64,000 bases of DNA from G965261775 sp965261775 (GTDB lineage Bacteria > Pseudomonadota > Gammaproteobacteria > Eutrophobiales > Eutrophobiaceae): NCBI GenBank assembly GCA_965261775.1, contig OZ253477.1:62001-126000 (forward strand), in the 5' to 3' direction. This document shows positions 23,679-33,239 of this stretch, in pieces (position 1 is the stretch's first letter; the number at the start of each line of letters is the position of its first letter). Below the pieces are notes generated by a model that was not told the origin of the DNA, did not search any database, and worked only from the letters and a program-made list of their open reading frames with translations. The position numbers and the translations under genes were made by a program.

Positions 23679-26284
23679 ATTTTTTCTTGTGATGAACTCC
23701 GCCAGATTAAAAAGGCCGGCAGGAATAACAGGGTTGAGATCATCATTGAAACTAAACCTGCTGTCAAAAGCAAACCCATACTGGCGGTGCCCAGATGGGA
23801 AGCGAAGGCGAGATTGCCGATGCTGAATATCGTTGTCATCAGGCTGATTATCACGCCGCGGTAGGTGCCTGTTTTCAGTATATCCTGGGGGGGTCCTGTC
23901 TGTTCCTGCCGAAAGCGATCGGATATATGAATACTGCTGTCAACCCCGATGCCCAGTAGTAAAGGCAGGCCGATGACGTTGGCAAAATTAAGCGGGATGT
24001 TAAACAAAAGCATGAAGCCAAAGGTAAAGATCACGCCGATCAGAACGGTTACAAGAATGATAATCGTATCTGATTTTTTTCGGGACAGAATGAGTAGCAA
24101 TAGGCCGACGGCGATCAGGGCGTAAAAGGAAGCTGCCTTGAACGCGCCGAGCACGGCATTACCCGCTTCTACCTGGATGATGGGACTGCCAATCACGTCA
24201 ATATCCTGTGTCTGTAGTTGTTCAACGAAGCGGCGCATGGCGGCGTTGTCATTCAAGTTCTCTTTCGGCAAAATTTGTAATCTGTACACTCCCTGATTTA
24301 GCCAGCGTTTTTTGACCCTGTTCGGCAGGTCTTGTATCCTGACTTCTGTTGCGGCTAGCGCATCATTCAGGTGTTGTATTCTGCCATCCAGATTATCCAG
24401 CATACGGCCTTCAATTTTTTTCAGCGTTTTGATATCGGGTGATTCGTTCAGGAGACGATTTAAATTGAGCGCCAATCGGTCTGTTTGCTTAGACAATGTT
24501 TTATTATGGATATTTTTCAGTCGTGTCAGCAGGTTTTCGATGGCATCGGTGTATTGCTCACGTTTAAGACCAGTCGTTGCGGCAAGCGCAAGCGGCCCTG
24601 TTATGAGATTCATCTCATCAATGACGGATAGTTTTTCCGCCTGCCCCCGTGGCAATAAATCTTCCAGCCAGACGACTTTCCCCACCGTATTCAGTTTTTC
24701 AAACGCGTGTTTGGTTTGTAGGGCCGTCGCACGTGATTTTTTCAGCAAAATACCGTGCCAGGGCGCAGTGTCGCTGTCACTCAGCAAATCGCGATAGGTT
24801 TGTACGGATTCATTTTTCGGGTCCTGCAGGTTTAATGTGTTGAAATCAAAATTGATATGGTCGTATTGAGACAGGATGCTGATAATCACTATAATCGTGA
24901 TAATCAGTATGAACCGGGGATATTGACTGGGAATTTTGTTCAGTTGCCTGAGAAGGCTATGCCGACCGTTTTCCCTCAATTTTTTATCAAGTTTCAGTGG
25001 CTTCAGACTCAACAGGGCAGGCAGTAATGTAAAGGTGTAGAGGAAGCTGATCAGCATACCGCTACCGGCTATCCAGCCGAGTTCGGCTACGCCCCGATAA
25101 TTCGTGGGAATGAAAGCATAAAAACCGATCGTGGTCGTGATGGCGCATAACAATAGTGAACGGAAGATGCTCTCCATCGCTGTTTTTAGGGCATCGTTGG
25201 TATCGGATGCCAATGGAACCCTTTCTTGGTAACGCAGCGACAGATGGATGGCAAAATCAATCCCGAGACCAATGTATAACACAGCAAATGCCACGGAGAT
25301 AAGGTTAAGCTCGCCGACTGTCAACGTCGCAAAGGCGGTTGTTGTTATCAGCCCCATGATCAGGGTTAACAGACAGGAGAAAACTGTCCAGATGGAACCG
25401 AGACCGAAAGTCAAGATCGTGGCGACCAGTATAACGGAGACCATGATGGCCAGGATATTGGCTTTGGAAACGCTTTTTAATTCTTCATTGGATAAAACCG
25501 TGCTGCCGGTTAGTTTTGTCTTTACGGTATTGTTATTCAGACCAGCGGCGTTAACCGTGGTCCGAATCTGTTTGATAACGTCATCTCCCGGCAGGAGCCC
25601 GTTATCGGATCCTGATATCTGCAACGTGATAAATTCGCGATAGACTGATTTTTTCTCGTTCTCGTTAATATTTAGCAGGTGTTGCCAGGATATTTGATAT
25701 TGAGGGTCTTCCAGAGTGCGGTTGATGTTACTTAATAAGGGTTCTATGCTAATTTCTTCACCATCCTGTCTGGCTTGCAGGGCGTCGCCAAGCATGGTGA
25801 ACAGGCCGCGTAAATTTTTATCGCGCAGTAATGTGCCGAGAAAAGGTTGAACACGTGCCAGGTGATCGGCCAAATCCTGCAGTTCATCTGTTTTGAGAAA
25901 TAAGAAAGCGGACTGGCGAAAATAGGGTAGCGCGGCTGGATAATAAATATCATTGAACGATGGCGGTCCGGTTTTTAAGGCGTCATATAATTGTTTTGCG
26001 CTGTCACTCGCCTGGTCGGGGGTATCGGATTCAATTACGATCAGAATGTTGTTCAAAAACTGTGGGAACCGTTTTTCATACTCAATATCCAGTTTTCGCC
26101 ATGGCAGGGTTTCCGACAGCATATCGCCAGTATCGGTATTGATGCCCAGGTTATCCTTGATATAAAAGAGCAGCCCGAGGCCAAAGGCCATCATGAGCGC
26201 GATAATCATGATGTGATAACGTCCGATAAACCGGGCCCAGCGGCTGATCAGCGTTTCAACGAGATTTGAGTGTTTAGCGCTCAT
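23675..26284 (-). CDS. hpnN: Hopanoid-associated RND transporter HpnN
   Basis: An 869-residue MMPL/RND-type protein: one membrane helix at about 20-45, a large periplasmic domain, a first helical bundle at about 280-425 (LNLISVAFAVLYIGLGIDFAIHLSLRY, shortened), a second periplasmic domain with a coiled-coil-like part, and a second bundle at about 725-865 (NVIGLPLLLGIGVDSSIHISDRF, shortened). This two-fold layout matches HpnN, which moves hopanoids to the outer membrane in other bacteria. It lies within the hopanoid operon. Confidence 0.93.
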   Translation of the reverse strand: MSAKHSNLVETLISRWARFIGRYHIMIIALMMAFGLGLLFYIKDNLGINTDTGDMLSETLPWRKLDIEYEKRFPQFLNNILIVIESDTPDQASDSAKQLYDALKTGPPSFNDIYYPAALPYFRQSAFLFLKTDELQDLADHLARVQPFLGTLLRDKNLRGLFTMLGDALQARQDGEEISIEPLLSNINRTLEDPQYQISWQHLLNINENEKKSVYREFITLQISGSDNGLLPGDDVIKQIRTTVNAAGLNNNTVKTKLTGSTVLSNEELKSVSKANILAIMVSVILVATILTFGLGSIWTVFSCLLTLIMGLITTTAFATLTVGELNLISVAFAVLYIGLGIDFAIHLSLRYQERVPLASDTNDALKTAMESIFRSLLLCAITTTIGFYAFIPTNYRGVAELGWIAGSGMLISFLYTFTLLPALLSLKPLKLDKKLRENGRHSLLRQLNKIPSQYPRFILIITIIVIISILSQYDHINFDFNTLNLQDPKNESVQTYRDLLSDSDTAPWHGILLKKSRATALQTKHAFEKLNTVGKVVWLEDLLPRGQAEKLSVIDEMNLITGPLALAATTGLKREQYTDAIENLLTRLKNIHNKTLSKQTDRLALNLNRLLNESPDIKTLKKIEGRMLDNLDGRIQHLNDALAATEVRIQDLPNRVKKRWLNQGVYRLQILPKENLNDNAAMRRFVEQLQTQDIDVIGSPIIQVEAGNAVLGAFKAASFYALIAVGLLLLILSRKKSDTIIILVTVLIGVIFTFGFMLLFNIPLNFANVIGLPLLLGIGVDSSIHISDRFRQEQTGPPQDILKTGTYRGVIISLMTTIFSIGNLAFASHLGTASMGLLLTAGLVSMMISTLLFLPAFLIWRSSSQEKI

Positions 26285-26350
26285 GTTTTAAGATTTGTAC
26301 AAGCCATGAAAACACATGGGTGTTATGTTACTTCCGAACAATTCGGATTT

Positions 26351-26524
26351 TTAAACGCGGAAGGTGTATTCCTTAAAGCCCTTGTGAAAGGGCTCAATGT
26401 TTTCTATACGAGACGGAATGTGTTGTTTCGGATCAAGCCTGTTTTTTTCAAAATACATCATATATTTACCAGGTATTTCCAGGGAGTCGGTGACTTCATC
26501 AGCCCATGCCTGGATAGTTTCCAT
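26351..26524 (-). CDS. Possible 57-residue protein in the hpnG-hpnN gap
   Basis: An ATG frame overlaps the end of hpnG by 26 bases and reads METIQAWADEVTDSLEIPGK, then YMMYFEKNRLDPKQHIPSRI. It is an amphipathic, acidic-to-basic sequence that looks protein-like. No ribosome binding site is visible. It could also be leftover coding sequence. Family unknown. Confidence 0.3.
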   Translation of the reverse strand: METIQAWADEVTDSLEIPGKYMMYFEKNRLDPKQHIPSRIENIEPFHKGFKEYTFRV

Positions 26525-27236
26525 TATTATAAAAAAAATGTTGTTTTTTTAAATCGATGGCTATTTGTCTCAGTATGCTTAATGCTTTTTGATAGTTTTT
26601 TGCCAGTTTGACGACTGCCGGTATTTGTCCGGGTTGTTTCAGGCAACTTGACAAAAAGCGGCCCGCACTTATTCGTCCCAGGTGATCCGTATGCTTCGTG
26701 ACCATCGCCGGAATCGTGTCATGCGCTTCATCAACGATAACGCGCAGAATCAGGTAGTCCATATTATGGTCCCTTGCCATGGCGGCAAGGGTCGCACTTT
26801 CCATGTCGACGGCAACGGCATTGGTGCGCTTTGACAAGGCAGTTTTTTTTTCAGCTGAATCGCATATACTATCAGCCGAGGCAAGCGGGTTGATAAAAGT
26901 TCTGAAAGAAGCCTTTAAAAAATGGTTCTGTACCTTCTTTATCCAGTCCGATGAGGCACTGTAAAGGCGGTTATCGCCAATTACCCGGTTGGCGATAAGT
27001 ATATCGCCTGTTTTAAGCCTGTCGTCTATTGCTCCCGCTGTTCCCCAGCTTACCAGCGCATCAATATTGAGCGTGCACAGTTTTTTTGCGCCGGTCAATG
27101 CCGCTGTTTTTCCCATACCACTTAAACAGAGCAGAATATCCTTTTCTATCTCGATTGGCAACGCTACTGCCAGCCTTTTCCGATACAGGCATTTTGCTTC
27201 ACCAGGTAAAGCCGCAATAATGCCAATTCTGCTCAA
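26499..27236 (-). CDS. hpnG: Hopanoid-associated phosphorylase HpnG
   Basis: A nucleoside-phosphorylase-like protein that in hopanoid producers removes adenine from adenosylhopane on the way to ribosylhopane and bacteriohopanetetrol. Visible blocks are IGIIAALPGEAKCL, CLSGMGKTAA, LVSWGTAGAI and AVDMESATLAAMAR, the last typical of PNP/UDP family enzymes. I place the start at TTG 27236, giving MSRIGIIAALPG; it overlaps the shc stop as TTGA. A start further upstream at 27278 would lie inside shc. Length is then 245 residues. Confidence 0.88.
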   Translation of the reverse strand: MSRIGIIAALPGEAKCLYRKRLAVALPIEIEKDILLCLSGMGKTAALTGAKKLCTLNIDALVSWGTAGAIDDRLKTGDILIANRVIGDNRLYSASSDWIKKVQNHFLKASFRTFINPLASADSICDSAEKKTALSKRTNAVAVDMESATLAAMARDHNMDYLILRVIVDEAHDTIPAMVTKHTDHLGRISAGRFLSSCLKQPGQIPAVVKLAKNYQKALSILRQIAIDLKKQHFFYNNGNYPGMG

Positions 27237-29197
27237 GAGTCGTTTTTGACGAGATTGCGATAGCGGGCCAATGCCCAAAGCGGAAAGTATTTTTTGTAAC
27301 CATGATATTTCAGGTAGAAAACTCGCGGGAAACCGGGGGCGGTGTAGTAATTGTCCTCCCAGTGTCCATCAGGGCATTGCGTTGTCAACAAGTAGTCAAC
27401 CCCCGCTTTTACCGTTTCCGTCCTAACTTCGCCTACTGCCATCAATGCCAGTAGTGCCCAGGCCGTTTGGAAAGAAGTGCTCGGAAAAGGGCGGCGATGT
27501 CGGGGTGGATAATAACTGTCATTGCTCTCACCCCAGCCGCCATCACTGTTCTGCATATTCTGCAGATAGTTGATGGCCTGGCATATATAGGGCGCTTTGA
27601 GGTCTTCTCCAATGACTTCCAGCGAGGTCAATACGGACCAAGTACCGTAGATATAATTTGTGCCCCAGCGGCCAAACCAGGAGCCGTCTTCCTCCTGTTC
27701 TGATTTCAGGTATTGAACAGCCTTTCGAATATGGTTCTCGTATTTCTTCTGATTCGCCAGACTGAGTAATGCGATTGAACGTCCGGTCACATCGGCGGTT
27801 GGCGAGTCTAGCAGGGCGCCATGGTCGGCGAACGGAATGGCGTTCAGATAATATTGTGTATTATTGACTTCAAATGATCCGAAGCCGCCATTGTTTGACT
27901 GCATGCCAGCCACCCAGTTGGCAGCGCGTTGTATTGATTTTACATAGCGCTGTTTACCCGTTCGCTGCATTGCCCACGCGACCATGGAAGTATCATCCAG
28001 GTCAGGATAATGATAATTACTGTATTGAAAGGCCCAACCGCCGCCCCTGAGACGGGGTCTGGGAATACGCCAGTCGCCGGGCTCATCATCCAGTTGTCTG
28101 TCCATTAGCCAGTTGAGTGCATTTTCAATCTCGTTGGTGATATTGGTCTCGGTTTCTATCATGGCCTGGCTGGCCAGACAGGTATCCCAGATCGGCGACA
28201 GGCAGGGTTGGCAATAAATTGAATGACCACGTTTGACCAGCAGGGCGTCAATGGCCTTGCGCGCCTTTTTGCGCAACGGGCTTTCTCGGGGATAACCCAG
28301 TGTGGCCAGAGCCTCCAACACATTAACCATGGCTGGGAAGATACCGCCAATGCCATGGTTTTCATTCATCCTGTCAATGAACCATTGTTCACACCGGCGA
28401 ATGGAATATCGTCTTACAAATTTCGGTACAAGTTTTTCAACCAGTCGGCCAGTGTGATCCAGCATCAGGAAGAGACGGCTCAGCATCGTCGTGACCCTGA
28501 AATAATTCAGTTCGTTTTCAGGCGGGAGGGTAAACAATTCGCGGATGTCTACACCACGCGGGTTGACCGCTTTTGCTTTCATAGTGCACAGTACAAACAA
28601 GGGCACCATCACCGTGCGCGACCAGTAAGCGACCTTGTCAATATGAAAGGGGAACCACTTGGGTAAAATGATGACTTCAGCCGGAATAAACGGCACCGCC
28701 CGCCAAGGTACCTGACCAAATAAGGCCATTGTGATGCGTGTGAAGACATTACAACGTGCGGCGCCGCCATGGTTCAGAATCAGGTTTCTGGCGCGCACCA
28801 TATGTTCCTCGTGCGAACTGTCTCCGACCAGCTTCAGCGCATAGTAGGCCTTTACCGAACAACTGAGGTCAAAGTCGCCGCCAGTGTAAAGCGTCCAGCC
28901 ACCTTCTTCCGTTTGCCTGTCACGCAGGTATTGGGCAATTTTGATCTCAATGACGTCATTCACCTCGCCAACAAAATGATTCATCAGAATATATTCAGCC
29001 GGTATGGTACAGTCCGCTTCCAGTTCATATATCCAGTGACCGTCTTCACGTTGCTCGGCCAATAATTTATCGCGCGCGGCGGCGATAGTGTCATCCAGGC
29101 TGATAGTCCTACCGGGATGGATATCCGTAGCGGGGATGGTGGACAGCTTGCTCGCTTCTATCTTTTGCCCGTTCCCCATGTCCAATGTCATGGGCAT
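27233..29197 (-). CDS. shc: Squalene-hopene cyclase
   Basis: A 654-residue terpenoid cyclase that turns squalene into hopene at the inner membrane. The catalytic acid motif DLDDTSM (DxDD) lies around residue 397. Several QW repeats are visible (REDGHWIYELEAD, TEEGGWTLYTGGD, QSNNGGFGSFE, EEDGSWFGRWGTNYIYGTW, NSDGGWGESNDSY, CPDGHWEDNYYT). The end is the normal PRVFYLKYHGYKKYFPLWAL (family C-terminus). It follows the squalene synthase gene and precedes hpnG with a four-base overlap. Confidence 0.98.
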   Translation of the reverse strand: MPMTLDMGNGQKIEASKLSTIPATDIHPGRTISLDDTIAAARDKLLAEQREDGHWIYELEADCTIPAEYILMNHFVGEVNDVIEIKIAQYLRDRQTEEGGWTLYTGGDFDLSCSVKAYYALKLVGDSSHEEHMVRARNLILNHGGAARCNVFTRITMALFGQVPWRAVPFIPAEVIILPKWFPFHIDKVAYWSRTVMVPLFVLCTMKAKAVNPRGVDIRELFTLPPENELNYFRVTTMLSRLFLMLDHTGRLVEKLVPKFVRRYSIRRCEQWFIDRMNENHGIGGIFPAMVNVLEALATLGYPRESPLRKKARKAIDALLVKRGHSIYCQPCLSPIWDTCLASQAMIETETNITNEIENALNWLMDRQLDDEPGDWRIPRPRLRGGGWAFQYSNYHYPDLDDTSMVAWAMQRTGKQRYVKSIQRAANWVAGMQSNNGGFGSFEVNNTQYYLNAIPFADHGALLDSPTADVTGRSIALLSLANQKKYENHIRKAVQYLKSEQEEDGSWFGRWGTNYIYGTWSVLTSLEVIGEDLKAPYICQAINYLQNMQNSDGGWGESNDSYYPPRHRRPFPSTSFQTAWALLALMAVGEVRTETVKAGVDYLLTTQCPDGHWEDNYYTAPGFPRVFYLKYHGYKKYFPLWALARYRNLVKNDS

Positions 29198-29327
29198 ATG
29201 TTTTTATATGGCAACGTCGTTAATGGTGAGAACGGAATGTGGAAATGGGAAACCGGTTGTTTTGCAATAATTGATCATAAATAATTTCTTATCCACATTG
29301 TTCCTGATGATATGGTGGATATTGACT

Positions 29328-30386
29328 TCAGCGAAGTATCTCATGAATAGTAGCTGTAGGCAAATGTCGTCCAGAAAATCGAAACAGGTAAGTGAGGATA
29401 CGATCGTGGCCAACAAACAAACCGGTCAGAAAACGAGTAATTTTAACGCTACGGCGGCTGATTTTGACTTGGTGACCTTCGGTAAAGGACGGGTGTTTAT
29501 AAACCTTGTCCAGCGTCAGTACGGCCATGCCTAAAGCCCATAGGCAGAAACGGCGCAGGCCCTTTTCCCTCGCCGGGATAATCAGGGTATAACGCAAAGC
29601 GCTATGGAGATGTGCATGTGCAACTCCCAGAAGTTCAAGCAACGCTGCGTTGAACCCTGCTTCATTCCGACCGGCCTGTTTACGACGAGTGTCAAAGCCG
29701 TGTTTTTTAAAAACATCCCGTGGTAGCCAGCAGGCGCCGCGCGTGTGATCTTCCCAGATGTCTTTCAGGATATTGGTCATCTGCAGGCCCTGTCCGAAAC
29801 ACACAGACAATTTCATTAATTCATCGCGGTGGCGATCAATTTCAGGGGAATAATCGCAGAATAACTCGGTTAACATCTCACCGACAACGCCGGCGACATA
29901 ATAGCAATACCGTCCCATGTCATTCAGATCGGTAATGCCGTCCGGGTGTTTTATGTCCTGATAATACGCCATCCCATCCGCCATGATCGCAATACAGCGC
30001 TCTATCGCGCCGCGCTGGCGTTCACTAAAGCTGTGGGTGACGCGAATGACCGCCTCGGTGTTTGCAATCAGGTCGTATTCGGCCTCGGTAGCCGCTGGTG
30101 ACAACAAGGCAAACAACGACACGGAGAATGTTTGCGGATCTTCCACGCCACGAACCACTTTGATAAACCGTTCGGCATATTCCCGCTTGGTCTTTGCCGG
30201 CATGGCTTTATCATCTTCAATGGTATCTGCAATCCGGCAGAGCAGGTAGGCGTTTGCGACCACCTGATAAAGTGGTTCCGGCAGTTCCGGGATAGTTAAG
30301 GCAAAGGTGCGTGAGACACGCTGCAGTATCTCATTTTGGTAGAGATCATCCTCAAGTCGGGTCTGCAACGCTTTTCTGGACTTCAT
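29328..30386 (-). CDS. Squalene synthase (SQS type)
   Basis: A 352-residue prenyl-condensing enzyme. Two Asp-rich Mg-binding motifs are present, CRIADTIEDD near residue 50-59 and NILKDIWEDHTRG near 210, together with the GRYCYYVAGVVGEMLTELF block typical of the single-enzyme squalene synthase of eukaryotes and some methanotrophs. This suggests that two farnesyl diphosphates are joined and reduced to squalene by one enzyme, in place of the HpnC/HpnD/HpnE set, none of which I see here. First gene of the hopanoid run. Confidence 0.92.
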   Translation of the reverse strand: MKSRKALQTRLEDDLYQNEILQRVSRTFALTIPELPEPLYQVVANAYLLCRIADTIEDDKAMPAKTKREYAERFIKVVRGVEDPQTFSVSLFALLSPAATEAEYDLIANTEAVIRVTHSFSERQRGAIERCIAIMADGMAYYQDIKHPDGITDLNDMGRYCYYVAGVVGEMLTELFCDYSPEIDRHRDELMKLSVCFGQGLQMTNILKDIWEDHTRGACWLPRDVFKKHGFDTRRKQAGRNEAGFNAALLELLGVAHAHLHSALRYTLIIPAREKGLRRFCLWALGMAVLTLDKVYKHPSFTEGHQVKISRRSVKITRFLTGLFVGHDRILTYLFRFSGRHLPTATIHEILR

Positions 30387-30560
30387 GATTTTAACCCGAC
30401 TATTTCATTAAAGGTTAATATTAAATTCGGTTATCTTCAATTTCAAATAATTATTGTTATTTGGAACACAGTTTGTGCTGTTTCGCCTTATTTGCTGGCG
30501 TTATATTTTGTTTGGCTAACAATCTCCAAATTCAAAATCCTTCATAAAATATCAGTGATA

Positions 30561-31235
30561 TCAAGGTTGATTCTGTTTGAATTCAATACGAATGATCTCG
30601 TATAACGGATACTGAAATCGGATACGGCATTGATCAGGAGTTTGGTGTACGATTTCAAAATTAACAGCGCCGTACTCTGCAGGTATATGAATAAGGTAAC
30701 TGTCGCTAAGCGGATGGAAAAAACTAATCAAAATATCACGATAGCTTTTATCCCTGATGGAAACAATATTATGGCAATCAAGCACAGAGAGCGTCTCCAA
30801 TAGTTGTAAAACAATAAATGTATCTTTCTGTTTATTTTTATTATCAAACTGAGAATGGACCAATATTTCGCTTTCTCCATTCAAGTGAATATGCTTGATG
30901 AAAGATAATACCCTTTTATTATCTCGAAGCTTGACTGAGTATTTTTGGGGTTTGTAAAAGATTAACTTTACTATAATAAATATTCCCGCAGTTACGAACA
31001 ATGCAAAGAATATTGCAAAAAAAACGGCAAAAAGAGAAAAAGACCACCAGATAATCAGCAGGGATAAAACGGCTGCAATAATAGCGGCATTTCTATCACC
31101 GACATAATCAATTATGTTTCGTATAGCCCCTCGCGCTGACATGCCCGGGTGATAGAGACGGGTACATATCGCTTCAATCTTGTACAAGATATCACGCCAA
31201 CTATCTTTCAATTCATCAACGTCAAATTTAGTCAT
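30561..31235 (-). CDS. Unrecognised membrane protein
   Basis: A 224-residue protein starting MTKFDVDELKDSWRDILYKIEAIC. Residues about 52-95 form two adjacent membrane helices (AAIIAAVLSLLIIWWSFSLF and FFAIFFALFVTAGIFIIVKLIF). The C-terminal 120 residues are cytoplasmic-looking and mixed alpha/beta (LRDNKRVLSFIKHIHLNGESE, IVLQLLETLSVLDCHNI). No family is recognised. It stands alone between the squalene synthase and the beta-propeller gene, in the same direction as both. Confidence 0.7.
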   Translation of the reverse strand: MTKFDVDELKDSWRDILYKIEAICTRLYHPGMSARGAIRNIIDYVGDRNAAIIAAVLSLLIIWWSFSLFAVFFAIFFALFVTAGIFIIVKLIFYKPQKYSVKLRDNKRVLSFIKHIHLNGESEILVHSQFDNKNKQKDTFIVLQLLETLSVLDCHNIVSIRDKSYRDILISFFHPLSDSYLIHIPAEYGAVNFEIVHQTPDQCRIRFQYPLYEIIRIEFKQNQP

Positions 31236-31426
31236 TATTACTTGTCCATTATTCTTTGGTTTTGAGTATATACCGGTCGTCCGCCTTTCTTTTTTTGGAG
31301 ACTATTTTTCATTATGCTCGCGAGCAGGGGGGAGCGCTTATGGCTTATGGTTAAGCTGAAAGTATACATAAAATTCCTTTACCATTCCACATGCGTGGTT
31401 TTTGGTCGCCATACCTCCCAAGCGTA

Positions 31427-32452
31427 CTAAATGTTATCAGGTGCGATGGCAAATTCAGATAAGTCTACGATTTGTTTTTTAATATCATTTTCGGGACGGT
31501 GTTTCGAAATGAAATTACCGTATGCCCGGCAGCCTTCACCCACCTCAATCTCGTTGATTATTTCTAATGTGTCAATATTAATGATAGAAACGATATTATC
31601 GAACCAGTTTGCGACATAAAGCCGTTTGTTGTCTGGATGCAGCGAGATGCCTTCTGGATATTCACCTACTTTGATTTCATGGGTGGTTTTCATTTTGGCG
31701 AGGTTGATGACCGATACCGAATTGGAACGTTGATTCGTCACGAATAAGCGATGATTGCTTTTATCAATGGCGATGGCGTAGGGAAATTGCCCTACCTTGA
31801 CGTGGCGGACGGTTTTTTTTCGGGTTAGATCAACAATACTGACGTCGCCCGACTGGACATTGGCGCTGTAGAGTTCTTGCCGGGATGGGTCTAGATTGAT
31901 GCCAAAGGGGGCTTTGCCGACGGTGACGGTATCGGTGATCCGTTTATTGACCAGATCAACGGTCATAATAGTGTTATCGTCCCGGTTGGCGACGTATAAA
32001 AACGGTTTATCAGGGTGGACAACAAGTCCGGATGGCGACCGACCGACTTTGATTTTTGTTGTTATTGAGAGTGAATTCGTATCAATGATAAACATGCTGT
32101 CTTCATACCAGTCGGCGACATAAACGGCTTTGTCATCGGGGCTGATTGCGATTGCCAAGGGACCGCTTCCGGTTTTTATCGTTTTTATAACAGACAAACT
32201 TTTGATATCAATAATAGAGATGTCCTGGCTTTCAGGATTGGTGATATAGGCGCGTCTTCCGTCATGACTGATAACGACCCCTGCCGGTCGATGACCGACC
32301 GGGATAGTTTTGATGGTCCGATCCATTTTCGTATCAATTACCGAAACGGAATCATCGCCCTGATTGGTAATAAAGGCGTAAGGTCGGGCCTGTAGTGAAC
32401 AGGCCCAGATGAGCAGAAAAGAGAAACCGGCTTTTTTAAGTATGCCCATCAA
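31427..32452 (-). CDS. Secreted YVTN-type beta-propeller protein
   Basis: A 341-residue protein with a signal peptide (KKAGFSFLLIWACSLQARP, shortened; cut probably after AR or QA) and seven repeats of about 42 residues, each of the type xxAYITNxxxxDISIIDxxxxxVIKTIxVGxxPxGIAISPDG. These form a periplasmic propeller of the YncE/YVTN kind. Related propellers accompany PQQ-linked alcohol oxidation. It follows the MxaD-like gene by 30 bases on the same strand, so the two are probably cotranscribed. Its ligand is unknown. Confidence 0.88.
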   Translation of the reverse strand: MMGILKKAGFSFLLIWACSLQARPYAFITNQGDDSVSVIDTKMDRTIKTIPVGHRPAGVVISHDGRRAYITNPESQDISIIDIKSLSVIKTIKTGSGPLAIAISPDDKAVYVADWYEDSMFIIDTNSLSITTKIKVGRSPSGLVVHPDKPFLYVANRDDNTIMTVDLVNKRITDTVTVGKAPFGINLDPSRQELYSANVQSGDVSIVDLTRKKTVRHVKVGQFPYAIAIDKSNHRLFVTNQRSNSVSVINLAKMKTTHEIKVGEYPEGISLHPDNKRLYVANWFDNIVSIINIDTLEIINEIEVGEGCRAYGNFISKHRPENDIKKQIVDLSEFAIAPDNI

Positions 32453-32482
32453 GAAACGGTGCCTCGGACACCATCGTTGCCG

Positions 32483-33016
32483 CTATTTTTCGGCAGCGGC
32501 CTTAATACCTTCCAGACCGGTTTTGTAAAGCATGCTGATCGCTTCAATGCCGGCGGCGTCGCTTAGTTCGGGAGGAGGTTCTTGACCAGGAAAGGAACGA
32601 TAAAAAGCTCCTTTCCATTGAACCACAGTACCGCCGTCCGCCTCAACGACTATCATGGTCGAACCATGTGTGGCAATTGGCAATCCTTTAATGACACGGC
32701 CTTTTTCCAGTTGCATGGCGTATTGAACAAGCCTTTTTTCATTATCCAGTTTGAACAGCTTTTCTTTGATCTTTTCCCCGTTCTGCAATTCTATTGTTCT
32801 GACAGACCCAATATCGGAGCCCTTGTCGGTACTGCAGCTTTTTATCTCCGGATGCCAGTCCTGAATGGAACAGAACCCGCGAATGAGCGACCACACTTTG
32901 TCAGGTGGCGCATTCATTGTGATTTCCTCGATGACTTTTTGCCTTGATGGCCCATGGGCGAAAGTCAATATCGGCACAATGGCCAAGGTTAAGAAAAGTA
33001 ATTTAAGACGTTTCAT
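32483..33016 (-). CDS. Periplasmic SRPBCC (MxaD-like) protein
   Basis: From ATG 33016 the product has 177 residues: signal peptide MKRLKLLFLTLAIVPILTFA then HGPSRQKVIEEITMNAPPDKV. An SRPBCC/START fold follows with KVWSLIRGFCSIQDWHPEIKS, typical of the polyketide-cyclase/MxaD group. MxaD aids methanol dehydrogenase and its cytochrome in methylotrophs. A TTG start nine codons upstream is possible but would put charged residues before the signal. Paired with the propeller gene. Confidence 0.82.
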   Translation of the reverse strand: MKRLKLLFLTLAIVPILTFAHGPSRQKVIEEITMNAPPDKVWSLIRGFCSIQDWHPEIKSCSTDKGSDIGSVRTIELQNGEKIKEKLFKLDNEKRLVQYAMQLEKGRVIKGLPIATHGSTMIVVEADGGTVVQWKGAFYRSFPGQEPPPELSDAAGIEAISMLYKTGLEGIKAAAEK

Positions 33017-33206
33017 TTTTTTATTTTCCGGTGAGTTTATCAAGTAACGGCGCTTATTTAGTGATTATAATAATTATTTATTGACGGACTGATATCATGG
33101 CGTATAATTTGAACGGGTTTGGAAAATTGATTTTGTTATTTTACCGTAAAACGTTCCGTTTGTCTTCGGTCATGCTTTTCAGTAAACGGCAATCTTATTT
33201 TTCAGG

Positions 33207-33212
33207 TATAAT
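33207..33212 (+). promoter_or_regulatory. Candidate -10 box of the cold-shock gene
   Basis: A perfect TATAAT lies 28 bases before the ATG of the cold-shock gene, inside an AT-rich stretch. No good -35 box is seen at the right distance. If used, the leader would be only about 20 bases and would lack the long cold-box leader of E. coli cspA. Confidence 0.35.
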
Positions 33213-33239
33213 TTTTAACTTTCAATAGGAAATAATAGT

